Shown in pieces: positions 1 through 5,449 of a stretch of DNA of 5,841 bases. The DNA is from Actinomycetes bacterium (GTDB taxonomy: Bacteria; Actinomycetota; Acidimicrobiia; Acidimicrobiales; RAAP-2), in the NCBI GenBank assembly GCA_021799915.1, contig JAJYZN010000141.1, positions 1,436 to 7,276 on the forward strand. The letters are read 5' to 3'. The position numbers and the translations under genes are program-made. How positions within the stretch are numbered: position 1 is the stretch's first letter; each line of letters begins with the position of its first letter. Below the pieces are notes generated by a model. That model was not told where the DNA came from, searched no databases, and was given only the letters and a program-made list of their open reading frames with translations.

Positions 1-809
1 CAGAACGGCACGTCCTCGCCGTAGCCGGGTACCGGGAGGCCCGCCGTGAAGCTGCCACCGGGGTGGGCGCCGTAGGGCGCTTCCACCACCGCCAGGACCC
101 GGTGCGCGGGGATCTTCACCCGGTTGCCGAAGCCGTCCAGGTCGTCGACGATCCGGTCGACGGTGGCCACCACGCCTCGACGAGCGGCCCACGCCCCCCA
201 CACGCCCTCGAGCAGGGGCTCGGATACGGCCAGGTTCCCGTGGCGATCGGCGACCGCGGCATGGAGGAGCGCCACGTCGGGCACCAAGGGAGCCACCAGT
301 CCGACCCGGACGCCCGGGCCCGCCTCGGACCCGCGCCCGGGGACGTGCCCCGGCTCCGCCTCGAACGGCACTTCGACGGTGGCGAAGGCCGGGTTGGACT
401 CCATCGACGATCCCCGCAGCGAACCGGTCACCACGGCCGGCAGCCCCCGGGCAGCCGCCTCCAGGCGCTGGGACAGCGTGAGGATCGACCAGTGCTCCAC
501 GGAGACCTCGCCCGACTGGTACGCCCGGCAGAAGATCGGGTTGGGGGCGTAAGTGGGGAAGCTGTTGCCCGAGTAGGCGGTGACGACCCGCCGGAGCATC
601 CTGCCTTCGAAGAACAGGGCACTCAGCGCTCCGAGGCTGGTCATCACCAAGGTGAAGTCAGGCTCCTGGCCCCAGTACTGTCGTGCCAGCTCCCGGGCCG
701 ATGCCGTCCACCGGCTGTGGCCGAGCATCACGTGGACCGTGTCACCAGGATGGACGTGGCGGACCACGGCCTCGTCCAGCGCCACTCCGACCTGCGGTCC
801 CCGGTTCAT
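1..809 (-). CDS. CoA-transferase family I, alpha subunit (3' end beyond the window)
   Basis: Likely the alpha subunit of a two-subunit CoA-transferase (glutaconate CoA-transferase/IpdA-like), which moves CoA between acyl groups, or hydrolyses a CoA-linked ring intermediate in the IpdAB branch. About 269 residues are visible. The N-terminus has LDEAVVRHVHPGDTVHVMLG (residues 11-30), the usual start of the Rossmann-like CoA-transferase fold. GHSRWTASARELARQ (30-44) and MTSLGALSALFFEGRM (56-71) follow. Further along are VPDVALLHAAVADRHGN, PLLEGVWGAWAARRG and the end motif VVEAPYGAHPGG, all typical of this subfamily. The catalytic glutamate of these enzymes sits on the beta subunit, which would be expected to follow beyond position 1. 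I chose ATG at 809 because it overlaps the TGA of a short upstream ORF. GTG at 815 is an alternative and lies 8 nt after GGGAG (824-828). Family assignment is strong; the substrate is unknown. The gene is divergent from the TetR regulator, which may control it. Confidence 0.85.
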   Translation of the reverse strand, partial: MNRGPQVGVALDEAVVRHVHPGDTVHVMLGHSRWTASARELARQYWGQEPDFTLVMTSLGALSALFFEGRMLRRVVTAYSGNSFPTYAPNPIFCRAYQSGEVSVEHWSILTLSQRLEAAARGLPAVVTGSLRGSSMESNPAFATVEVPFEAEPGHVPGRGSEAGPGVRVGLVAPLVPDVALLHAAVADRHGNLAVSEPLLEGVWGAWAARRGVVATVDRIVDDLDGFGNRVKIPAHRVLAVVEAPYGAHPGGSFTAGLPVPGYGEDVPF

Positions 810-937
810 CGGCACCGCCGGAACTCCCACCAGGTCAGGGTAGCCGCCCCCGCCGTGCCCGCCCGGTATCGACCGGCCAGCGCTCGCTCCCCGTCCGTGA
901 GCCCGCCGAGGGGATCCTCGATCGAGATCGCTGACAC
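806..937 (-). CDS. Possible 43-residue leader ORF upstream of the CoA-transferase
   Basis: This short ORF starts with GTG at 937 and ends with TGA at 806-808. It overlaps the transferase start as ATGA, an arrangement typical of translationally coupled actinobacterial genes. About 36 of 43 codons end in G or C, as expected for coding DNA in such a genome. The product begins MSAISIEDPLGGLTDGERAL and ends with LTWWEFRRCR; I recognise no family, signal peptide or membrane segment. Upstream only a weak GGTGA resembles a ribosome binding site. The frame stays open upstream to 1447, but that part runs antisense to the TetR gene and is not counted. It could be a real small protein, a coupling leader, or chance; if it is chance, 810-978 is simply the intergenic region. 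Confidence 0.4.
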   Translation of the reverse strand: MSAISIEDPLGGLTDGERALAGRYRAGTAGAATLTWWEFRRCR

Positions 938-978
938 GCCCGTCACCCGCCCCCGCCAGGAACTACGATCCCACGTCC
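902..978. promoter_or_regulatory. Divergent control region between the TetR gene and the CoA-transferase
   Basis: The TetR gene (start 979) and the minus-strand genes (start 937 or 809) diverge here, so promoters for both directions should lie in or near this stretch. A perfect 10-bp palindrome CTCGATCGAG sits at 917-926 next to GGATCC at 912-917. It is a candidate half of a TetR operator, but it is short and falls inside the possible small ORF. No convincing -35/-10 pair is visible. The role is inferred mainly from gene arrangement. Confidence 0.3.
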
Positions 979-1848
979 ATGGGGCCTGCGCCGAGCCGTC
1001 GACGGCCGAGCGCGTCTGTCGGCGGATCGGCCTCGTCGGCGCCGGGACCCCCCAAGTCACCCGGCAGGGCCCCGACCCCTCCGCCCAGACAGGCCAAGCC
1101 GGCTGTGCGGTCCAAGCCGGCTGTGCGGTCCAAGCCGGCAGCGCGATCCAAGCCGGCAGCGCGATCCAAGCCGGCTGTGCGGTCCAAGCCGGCAGCGCGG
1201 ACCAAGCCGTCCCCCGGCACGGCCCGGCTCGAGGACTCACCGGGAGCCGGAGGTGGCCCGGCCAGCCGCAGAGCCCTGCGCAACCAGGGCCGGCGGACCA
1301 TGCGAAAGCTGCTCGACGCTGCGATGGAGGCATTCGACCGACGGGGCTACCACGCCACCCGCGTGAACGACGTGGTGGAGATCGCCAAGACCTCGCACGG
1401 AACCTTCTACCTGTACTTCTCCAACAAGGAGGACCTCCTTCGGGCACTCGTGGCCGAGGCCGCGGCCGAGGCCAGCGACCTGTACGACATCCTCGGCGAC
1501 CCTTCCCCGGGAGGGTCCGACTGGGCCGACCTTCGCCAGTGGGTAGGCCGCTACTCGTCGCTGTGGGTCCGGTACGCGCCCCTCCTTCGCGCCTGGACCG
1601 ACCTGGCCTCCATCGACCCCGACCTGGGCGCGCAGGTACGCCAGACGGTCACCACCATGTCCGGGGCCCTGTCCACCCAGATCGCCGCGGCCGGAGCGGG
1701 GGACGGAATCGACGCTGACGTGGCCGGCATGGCCGTGTTGGCCATGCTTGATCGTTTCCACTACCTGCGTGAGTTCGTCGGACGCCCCGTGGACGAAGCG
1801 TCGCTCGACACGCTGACCACGATCATTTACCGGGCAATGTCGGACTGA
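979..1848 (+). CDS. TetR-family transcriptional regulator with a long basic repeat tail
   Basis: A 289-residue TetR-family repressor/regulator. The N-terminal helix-turn-helix domain spans about residues 100-155: RRTMRKLLDAAMEAFDRRGY, then ATRVNDVVEIAKTSHGTFYLYFSNKEDLL, where GTFYLYFSNKEDLL (141-154) is the hallmark of the TetR recognition helix and following helix. Residues 156-289 form the variable helical ligand-binding and dimerisation part, so the ligand cannot be predicted. The core (about 190 residues) is of normal family length. The first 100 residues are extra: rich in Pro, Ala, Ser, Lys and Arg, with six KPA(V/A)R(S/T) units at 40-75. Start ATG 979 has only a weak AGGAA at 958-962, 16 nt away. 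In-frame GTG codons inside the repeats (1105, 1123, 1177) could give shorter forms. It is divergent from the CoA-transferase and convergent with the SDR gene. Autoregulation and control of the transferase are plausible but inferred. Confidence 0.92.
   Translation: MGPAPSRRRPSASVGGSASSAPGPPKSPGRAPTPPPRQAKPAVRSKPAVRSKPAARSKPAARSKPAVRSKPAARTKPSPGTARLEDSPGAGGGPASRRALRNQGRRTMRKLLDAAMEAFDRRGYHATRVNDVVEIAKTSHGTFYLYFSNKEDLLRALVAEAAAEASDLYDILGDPSPGGSDWADLRQWVGRYSSLWVRYAPLLRAWTDLASIDPDLGAQVRQTVTTMSGALSTQIAAAGAGDGIDADVAGMAVLAMLDRFHYLREFVGRPVDEASLDTLTTIIYRAMSD
1096..1203 (+). repeat. Six 18-bp tandem repeats coding KPA(V/A)R(S/T)
   Basis: Six head-to-tail 18-bp units follow AAGCCGGCTGTGCGGTCC or its variant AAGCCGGCAGCGCGATCC. 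Boundaries are 1096, 1114, 1132, 1150, 1168 and 1186, and a decayed seventh unit (AAGCCGTCC) begins at 1204. In the TetR frame they encode Lys-Pro-Ala-(Val/Ala)-Arg-(Ser/Thr). Unit length is a multiple of three, so gain or loss of units keeps the reading frame. Variants alternate (V, V, A, A, V, A), which points to unit shuffling or slippage rather than one simple expansion. Confidence 0.95.
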
Positions 1849-1851
1849 TCT

Positions 1852-1877
1852 GACCCAGCACGATCGAGGGTTGGGTC
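1852..1877. terminator. Weak hairpin between the convergent TetR and SDR genes
   Basis: GACCCAGC (1852-1859) can pair with GGTTGGGTC-side bases 1870-1877, giving an 8-bp stem with one G-T wobble and a 10-base loop. It lies in the 38-bp gap between the TetR stop (1846-1848) and the SDR stop (1887-1889), where a bidirectional terminator would be expected. There is no T-run on either side, so classical intrinsic termination is doubtful. Confidence 0.3.
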
Positions 1878-1886
1878 CCGCAGAGC

Positions 1887-2687
1887 TCAGATCCCCAGTC
1901 GACCGGTGGTCAGCCCGGCCCAGAACCCACCATCGGCATAGACATTCGACCCGGTGATGTACGACGCGGCATCGCTGTTCAGAAAGACCAGGAGGTGGGC
2001 CTGCTCTTCCGGGGTGGAGTTCCTACCGAGGGGCTTGGGGAAGGCGTCCATGAAGTCCTTGCCCATGTACGCTTCGAACGAAGGCATCATCGGCGTGTCA
2101 GTCGGACCGGGGCTGGTGCAGTTGACCCGGATCCCTTTCGGGGCGAGGTCCAGGGCGGCGTGCAGGGTCCAGACGATGATCACCTGTTTCGAGAACAGGT
2201 AGCCCTCCCCAACCAGCTCGGGCCGTGCTTCCAGCCATTCCCGGGCTGCGGTGGGACCTTCGCAGGCTACCAGCTCGGCGATGACCTCCAGCATGTGCTC
2301 CCAACCGATGCCGCCGGCCGAGGAGATGGTGACCACCGCTCCCCCGCCCTCCATGTGCGGGACCACCTGCTCGGTCAAGTGACGGGCGGCCACGAAGTTC
2401 ACCAGCATCGTGTCGAGCCCCGAATGGGGGGGTCCGGGCAGTCCGGCACAATTGAACAAGGCGTCCACACGCCCCCCGACGGCTTCCACCGCTGCCTCGA
2501 TGGCTCCGGGGTCACGCAGATCCACTTGGTGGTAGCCCGCCACCTGTGTGGTGGGCTCCTTCAGGTCCAACACGTGGATCTCGGCTCCGAGCTCCACCAG
2601 ATCACGGACCACCGCGGCACCCATCCCGGCGCCACCACCGCCGCTCACGATGACCCGCTTGCCCTCGTACCCCCAGGGGATCGCCAC
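1887..2687 (-). CDS. NAD-dependent short-chain dehydrogenase/reductase, 3-alpha-HSD/carbonyl reductase-like
   Basis: A 266-residue classical SDR oxidoreductase acting on an alcohol or ketone. The cofactor loop is SGGGGAGMG (15-23), a Gly-rich variant of TGxxxGxG. Asp41 at the end of the second strand (VLDL) favours NAD over NADP. VDLRD (55-59), NCAG (79-82), the catalytic serine in ISSAGG (121-126), YLFSK (Tyr163, Lys167) and NCTSPGPTDTPM (189-200) complete the family set. About 40 residues separate the serine from the tyrosine, far more than in most SDRs. This resembles the 3-alpha-hydroxysteroid dehydrogenase/carbonyl reductase and coniferyl-alcohol dehydrogenase group. The C-terminus SYITGSNVYADGGFWAG is typical. 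I chose GTG 2687 because AGGAGG lies just upstream and the fold begins at once; the frame stays open to 3194 but the upstream part is antisense overlap with the AllA-like gene. It lies 122 bp after that gene on the same strand. Substrate unknown. Confidence 0.9.
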   Translation of the reverse strand: MAIPWGYEGKRVIVSGGGGAGMGAAVVRDLVELGAEIHVLDLKEPTTQVAGYHQVDLRDPGAIEAAVEAVGGRVDALFNCAGLPGPPHSGLDTMLVNFVAARHLTEQVVPHMEGGGAVVTISSAGGIGWEHMLEVIAELVACEGPTAAREWLEARPELVGEGYLFSKQVIIVWTLHAALDLAPKGIRVNCTSPGPTDTPMMPSFEAYMGKDFMDAFPKPLGRNSTPEEQAHLLVFLNSDAASYITGSNVYADGGFWAGLTTGRLGI

Positions 2688-2691
2688 CTTG

Positions 2692-2697
2692 CCTCCT
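2692..2697 (-). promoter_or_regulatory. Ribosome binding site that fixes the SDR start
   Basis: On the minus strand AGGAGG occupies 2697-2692, followed by four bases and then GTG at 2687. This is the strongest Shine-Dalgarno match near the gene and supports the GTG over the upstream ATGs around 2735-2745, which have no such site. Confidence 0.7.
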
Positions 2698-2724
2698 CTC
2701 TCGTCAGCAGGCCGACCGCCCGGG

Positions 2725-2793
2725 CCGGCGTCTCGCATCATTCCAGGGTTTCTCGAGGACCGCCGGGAGCACCGGACCACACCGGCGTCTCGC
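2725..2793. repeat. Pair of 12-bp direct repeats in the 122-bp gap before the SDR gene
   Basis: CCGGCGTCTCGC occurs at 2725-2736 and again at 2782-2793, 57 bp apart, in the non-coding gap between the AllA-like stop (2810) and the SDR start (2687). The gap is long for a simple operon junction and may hold an internal promoter or operator for the SDR gene. The repeats could be regulator sites or chance in GC-rich DNA. I see no other structure or small gene in this gap. Confidence 0.4.
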
Positions 2794-2809
2794 CAGCCAT
2801 CCCACGGCG

Positions 2810-3325
2810 TCAGCCCGGCAGGATCACGTCCACCGCCACAGCCCGCTCCGTCAGGTCCACCATCTCGTTGTCCTCGGCATAGCGGAGCCCCTGGACGTTG
2901 AAGAGGTGGACCATCGGTGCCTCGGTGGGGAAAGGGCCCCAGTGCCAGGTGCCGCGGTCGAGCACGATGGACTCCAGGGGTTCGATGACGAACGCCTGGA
3001 CTCGGGACACCGCGTCCTCCGAGTCGAATGTGAGCCCCGACGGAGCGACGGCGATGACACAGCGGTGGTCGATGGGCATGAGCACCTGGGTGTGGGTGGC
3101 GTGGCGGTAGAGCATCATGCAGCGCAACCCGTCCGGCAGCTCTGGCACTTCGTCGCGGGCGTGGCCGATGATGTTCACGTGGGGATCGGCCCACTGGAAT
3201 TCGAGGGTCCTCAGACCATCACCGGGGTCCGTGTCGGGGACCGGGACCCAGCCGAACGGGCTCCACCCCTCGGGGGTGAGGCTGCTCGCCTCGATCGTCC
3301 TCGGCTTGCCGCCCGGTGCCACCAT
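2810..3325 (-). CDS. Ureidoglycolate lyase (AllA)-family protein
   Basis: A 171-residue protein of the AllA/ureidoglycolate lyase superfamily, a cupin-like fold whose characterised members split ureidoglycolate into glyoxylate and urea. E. coli AllA is about 160 residues, so length fits. Shared features by memory of the family: LTPEGWSPFGWV near the N-terminus (16-27), the core HATHTQVLMPIDHRCVIAVA (75-94), VQAFVIEPLESIVLDRGTWH (109-128) with the conserved Trp-His, and a hydrophobic end strand (VHLFNVQG). ATG 3325 is well supported: GGGGGAGGG (3340-3332) lies six bases upstream. No other allantoin-pathway genes are visible here, so a different substrate is quite possible and I give no symbol. 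It is the first gene of a minus-strand unit with the SDR and diverges from the cupin gene across 166 bp. Confidence 0.75.
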   Translation of the reverse strand: MVAPGGKPRTIEASSLTPEGWSPFGWVPVPDTDPGDGLRTLEFQWADPHVNIIGHARDEVPELPDGLRCMMLYRHATHTQVLMPIDHRCVIAVAPSGLTFDSEDAVSRVQAFVIEPLESIVLDRGTWHWGPFPTEAPMVHLFNVQGLRYAEDNEMVDLTERAVAVDVILPG

Positions 3326-3491
3326 CGCGCGCCCTCCCCCATCTTCGGCTTCCGCTGTCCTGGACCATCTCTGGCGATCTAGTGTGGCTCAGATTCGAAG
3401 TAGAGCACAGTCGACGGGCGCAGAACCTCGGAAGACCCCGATCCGCGGGCGACGGGGAGCCCAAGGAAGAAGCGCAGGGGGAGAGGTGACC
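3326..3491. promoter_or_regulatory. Divergent promoter region between the AllA-like and cupin genes
   Basis: These 166 bp separate two divergent start codons, each with a clear Shine-Dalgarno (3332-3340 for the left gene, GAGAGG at 3481-3486 for the right). The central part, about 3366-3410, is more AT-rich than its surroundings and is the likely place for both promoters. It holds TAGTGT at 3380-3385 as a possible -10 for the plus strand, and small palindromes TTCGAA (3394-3399) and GTCGAC (3410-3415). None is strong enough to name a regulator. Confidence 0.45.
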
Positions 3492-3875
3492 ATGGACATA
3501 CGCAGCATCGAAGACGAAGCTCCGATCGTGGAGCACAACGGCACCGTGCCGGTCTGGTGGATGATCAAGTCGCGCGAGATGAAAGAGGCGACCGACGGTG
3601 GGTTCCTGGAGCTCGTCAACGAGTTCGAAGTCGCCGGAGGTGGCGCCGTGGACCCGCATTCCCACCCGACGCACGAGTTCTACTACGTGCTGAACGGACG
3701 GGGGATCATGACCATCGAGGGGGAGGACCGCGAGATCCGTCAAGGCGACCTGGTGCACATCCCCCCCAACGCCGTGCACACGCTTCGCCCGGTGAGTGAT
3801 CACGCACCTATCCACTGCTTCTGCTTCGCCATCGGCGTCAAGGGCGCCGGCCCCATCGACTACACCCACCACTGA
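3492..3875 (+). CDS. Small single-domain cupin protein
   Basis: A 127-residue cupin_2-type beta-barrel protein, probably cytoplasmic and metal-binding. Motif 1 is clear: His56, His58 and Glu62 in DPHSHPTHEFYYVLNGRG. Motif 2 is GDLVHIPPNAVH, with Gly85, Pro91 and His96. These four residues are the usual metal ligands, and all are present, so it may be an enzyme (dioxygenase, isomerase or lyase type) or a metal-dependent sensor. The sequence does not decide which. ATG 3492 follows GAGAGG by five bases; the frame is open further upstream, but that part is the divergent promoter and antisense to the AllA-like gene. The stop is one base before the dehydrogenase start, so the two are almost certainly co-transcribed and translationally coupled. 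Confidence 0.88.
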   Translation: MDIRSIEDEAPIVEHNGTVPVWWMIKSREMKEATDGGFLELVNEFEVAGGGAVDPHSHPTHEFYYVLNGRGIMTIEGEDREIRQGDLVHIPPNAVHTLRPVSDHAPIHCFCFAIGVKGAGPIDYTHH

Positions 3876-3876
3876 G

Positions 3877-4827
3877 GTGTCCCGCGTCCTGGTGACCCGC
3901 CATCTGACCGACGGCGGGCTGGACCCGTTGGACGAAGCCGGGTTCACGCTCGTCCGACGCCCGGTGGACGAGCCGTACACCCATGCCGAGCTGGTCGCAG
4001 CCGCACCCGGCGTCGACGCCATCTTGTGCCTCCTCACCGATCGCATCACAGCCGAGGTCATCGAGGCCGGGGCCGCCGGAAGGCTGCAGGTGGTGGCGAC
4101 CGCGGCCGTGGGGTACGACAACATCGACCTCGACGCCGCCCGCTCCTGCGACGTGTCGGTGTGCAACACGCCCGGAGTGCTCGACCAGTCCACCGCCGAC
4201 GTGGCCATCCTCCTCGCTCTGGCGGCCTGCCGACTGGCCTCCGACGCCGAACGGGACCTGCGCCAGGGGCAGTGGACCGGTTGGGGTTTCTTGGACCACC
4301 TCGGCCGAGACCTCTACGGGTCGGTGCTCGGTCTCGTCGGCTACGGGCGCATCGGCCGCGAGGTCGCCCGGCGAGCAGAGGGGTTCGGGATGGAGGTGCT
4401 GCACCACACCCGCACGAACACCGGGTACCCCGGGTACGTCGCCGAGCTGGACGACCTGCTCACCGCCGCCGACGTGGTGAGCCTGCACGTGCCCCTCACC
4501 GAGTCGACGCACCACCTCATCGGAGCGCGCCAGCTGGCCCTGATGAAGCCGACGGCAGTGCTCGTCAACACGGCCAGGGGCCCCGTCGTCGACGAGGACG
4601 CACTGGTCGTCGCCCTGGAGAACGGCCGGATCCACGCTGCCGGCCTCGACGTCTACGACGGGGAGCCGGCGATCTACCGACGCCTGCTGGCCGCGCCACG
4701 CACCGTCCTCCTCCCCCACATCGGCAGCGCCACCACCGCGACCAGGACCCGGATGGCCCGGCTGGCCGCCCAGGGCATCTGCGACGTCCTGGCCGGTCGC
4801 GTTCCCCCGAACCTGGTCACCTCGTGA
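3877..4827 (+). CDS. D-2-hydroxyacid dehydrogenase, glyoxylate/hydroxypyruvate reductase type
   Basis: A 316-residue dehydrogenase that should interconvert a 2-oxoacid and its D-2-hydroxyacid (for example glyoxylate/glycolate or hydroxypyruvate/D-glycerate). The length matches bacterial GhrB/GyaR enzymes. The substrate domain has VVATAAVGYDNIDLDAAR (72-89) and NTPGVLDQSTADVAI. The nucleotide domain has LVGYGRIGREVA (153-164; GxGxxG at 155-160). The catalytic triad is visible: Arg234 in NTARGPVVDEDAL, Glu263 in DVYDGEP, and His281 in LLPHIGSAT. After the second strand the sequence reads LHHTRTN with no Asp and with Arg179, which suggests NADP(H) preference as in GRHPR-type enzymes. I chose GTG 3877, one base after the cupin stop; there is no Shine-Dalgarno, consistent with coupling. 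ATG 3796 would add 27 low-complexity residues overlapping the cupin gene. The DinB-like gene follows after 25 bp. Confidence 0.9.
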   Translation: MSRVLVTRHLTDGGLDPLDEAGFTLVRRPVDEPYTHAELVAAAPGVDAILCLLTDRITAEVIEAGAAGRLQVVATAAVGYDNIDLDAARSCDVSVCNTPGVLDQSTADVAILLALAACRLASDAERDLRQGQWTGWGFLDHLGRDLYGSVLGLVGYGRIGREVARRAEGFGMEVLHHTRTNTGYPGYVAELDDLLTAADVVSLHVPLTESTHHLIGARQLALMKPTAVLVNTARGPVVDEDALVVALENGRIHAAGLDVYDGEPAIYRRLLAAPRTVLLPHIGSATTATRTRMARLAAQGICDVLAGRVPPNLVTS

Positions 4828-4852
4828 CCGGGCGGGCCTGATCGGCGACGTC

Positions 4853-5449
4853 GTGAACGGATGGCTCCGGGAGCGGTACGGCGATCCGTGCCGGGAGTGC
4901 GGCTTCTCCTGGGAGAGCCCGGAGACCGCCAGTGCCCACGAGATCATCGCTCGAAGCCCCGAGCGCTTCGAGCGCGTGGTCTCCTCACGGAGCGGCACCG
5001 AGCACATTCCTCGCCTGAAGTGGAGCGTGGCGGCCTACGTGGCCCACGTCGCCGACAACACTCGGATCTGGGCCGAGCGTCTGGCGACCGGCGCACTCGG
5101 CGGGGCCCTCAGGATCGCGACGTATGACGAGGCGCTTCTCGGCCGGGCCCGCAACTACTGCGACCTCTCCCTCACCGGGTGCCTGTGGTCACTCCGTCGG
5201 TCGGTGGAGGACTGGGAGTCGGTGTGGTCCCTGGACCCCACCGCCGCGGTGGTGCTCGACCATCCCGAGCAGGGCCCGCTCAGCTCGGGCGCCGTGGCGT
5301 CCATCGTGGCCCACGAAGTCGTCCACCACGCCGGCGACGTCGAGGCCATTCTGGGCGGCTGCGCCGCGCTGCCCGGTCAGGCGGCTGACCCGTTGAACTG
5401 GGCCGACCCGAAGGCGAAGATCCCCCCGTCGGCGGCCACCTCCCAGTAG
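4853..5449 (+). CDS. DinB-fold (DinB/mycothiol-transferase-like) protein
   Basis: A 198-residue protein resembling actinobacterial DinB-like four-helix proteins, a superfamily that includes metal-dependent thiol transferases. The function of this member is unknown. The N-terminus carries DPCRECGFSW (Cys13, Cys16), a possible metal or redox pair. LKWSVAAYVAHVADNTRIWA (55-74) provides His65 and Asp68, and IVAHEVVHHAGDVEAIL (151-167) provides His154, His158/159 and Asp162, at positions where the family usually holds its metal site. LWSLRRSVEDWESVW lies between. The start GTG 4853 has no good Shine-Dalgarno and depends on the 25-bp gap after the dehydrogenase. The recognisable fold ends near residue 170; residues 176-198 are read from DNA that is also the antisense of the repeat gene, and the stop TAG (5447-5449) lies inside the first repeat unit. 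Tail and stop may therefore be acquired. Confidence 0.75.
   Translation: MNGWLRERYGDPCRECGFSWESPETASAHEIIARSPERFERVVSSRSGTEHIPRLKWSVAAYVAHVADNTRIWAERLATGALGGALRIATYDEALLGRARNYCDLSLTGCLWSLRRSVEDWESVWSLDPTAAVVLDHPEQGPLSSGAVASIVAHEVVHHAGDVEAILGGCAALPGQAADPLNWADPKAKIPPSAATSQ

Noticed and set aside
806..1447. 213-codon minus-strand open frame
   Set aside because: Most of it is antisense to the TetR gene and repeats the 18-bp array as low-complexity sequence. Only its last 44 codons (806-937) are kept as a possible small ORF.
63..1718. 551-codon plus-strand open frame
   Set aside because: It runs antisense through the CoA-transferase and then out of frame through the TetR gene. The product is Arg/Pro/Gly/His-rich with no recognisable domain, as expected of an off-frame reading in GC-rich DNA.
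1995..2882. 295-codon plus-strand open frame opposite the SDR gene
   Set aside because: It is antisense to a clear SDR with all catalytic motifs and has no family features of its own.
2688..3194. N-terminal extension of the SDR frame
   Set aside because: The extra residues overlap the well-supported AllA-like gene out of frame, are Arg/Pro/Gly-rich, and precede a strong ribosome binding site followed by the SDR fold.
3796..3876. ATG at 3796 as start of the hydroxyacid dehydrogenase
   Set aside because: It would add 27 Ser/Pro/Thr-rich residues overlapping the cupin gene. GTG 3877 begins directly at the first strand of the fold.
3219..5007. Long minus-strand open frames opposite the cupin and dehydrogenase genes
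   Set aside because: They mirror two genes with full catalytic motifs on the plus strand and show no domain.
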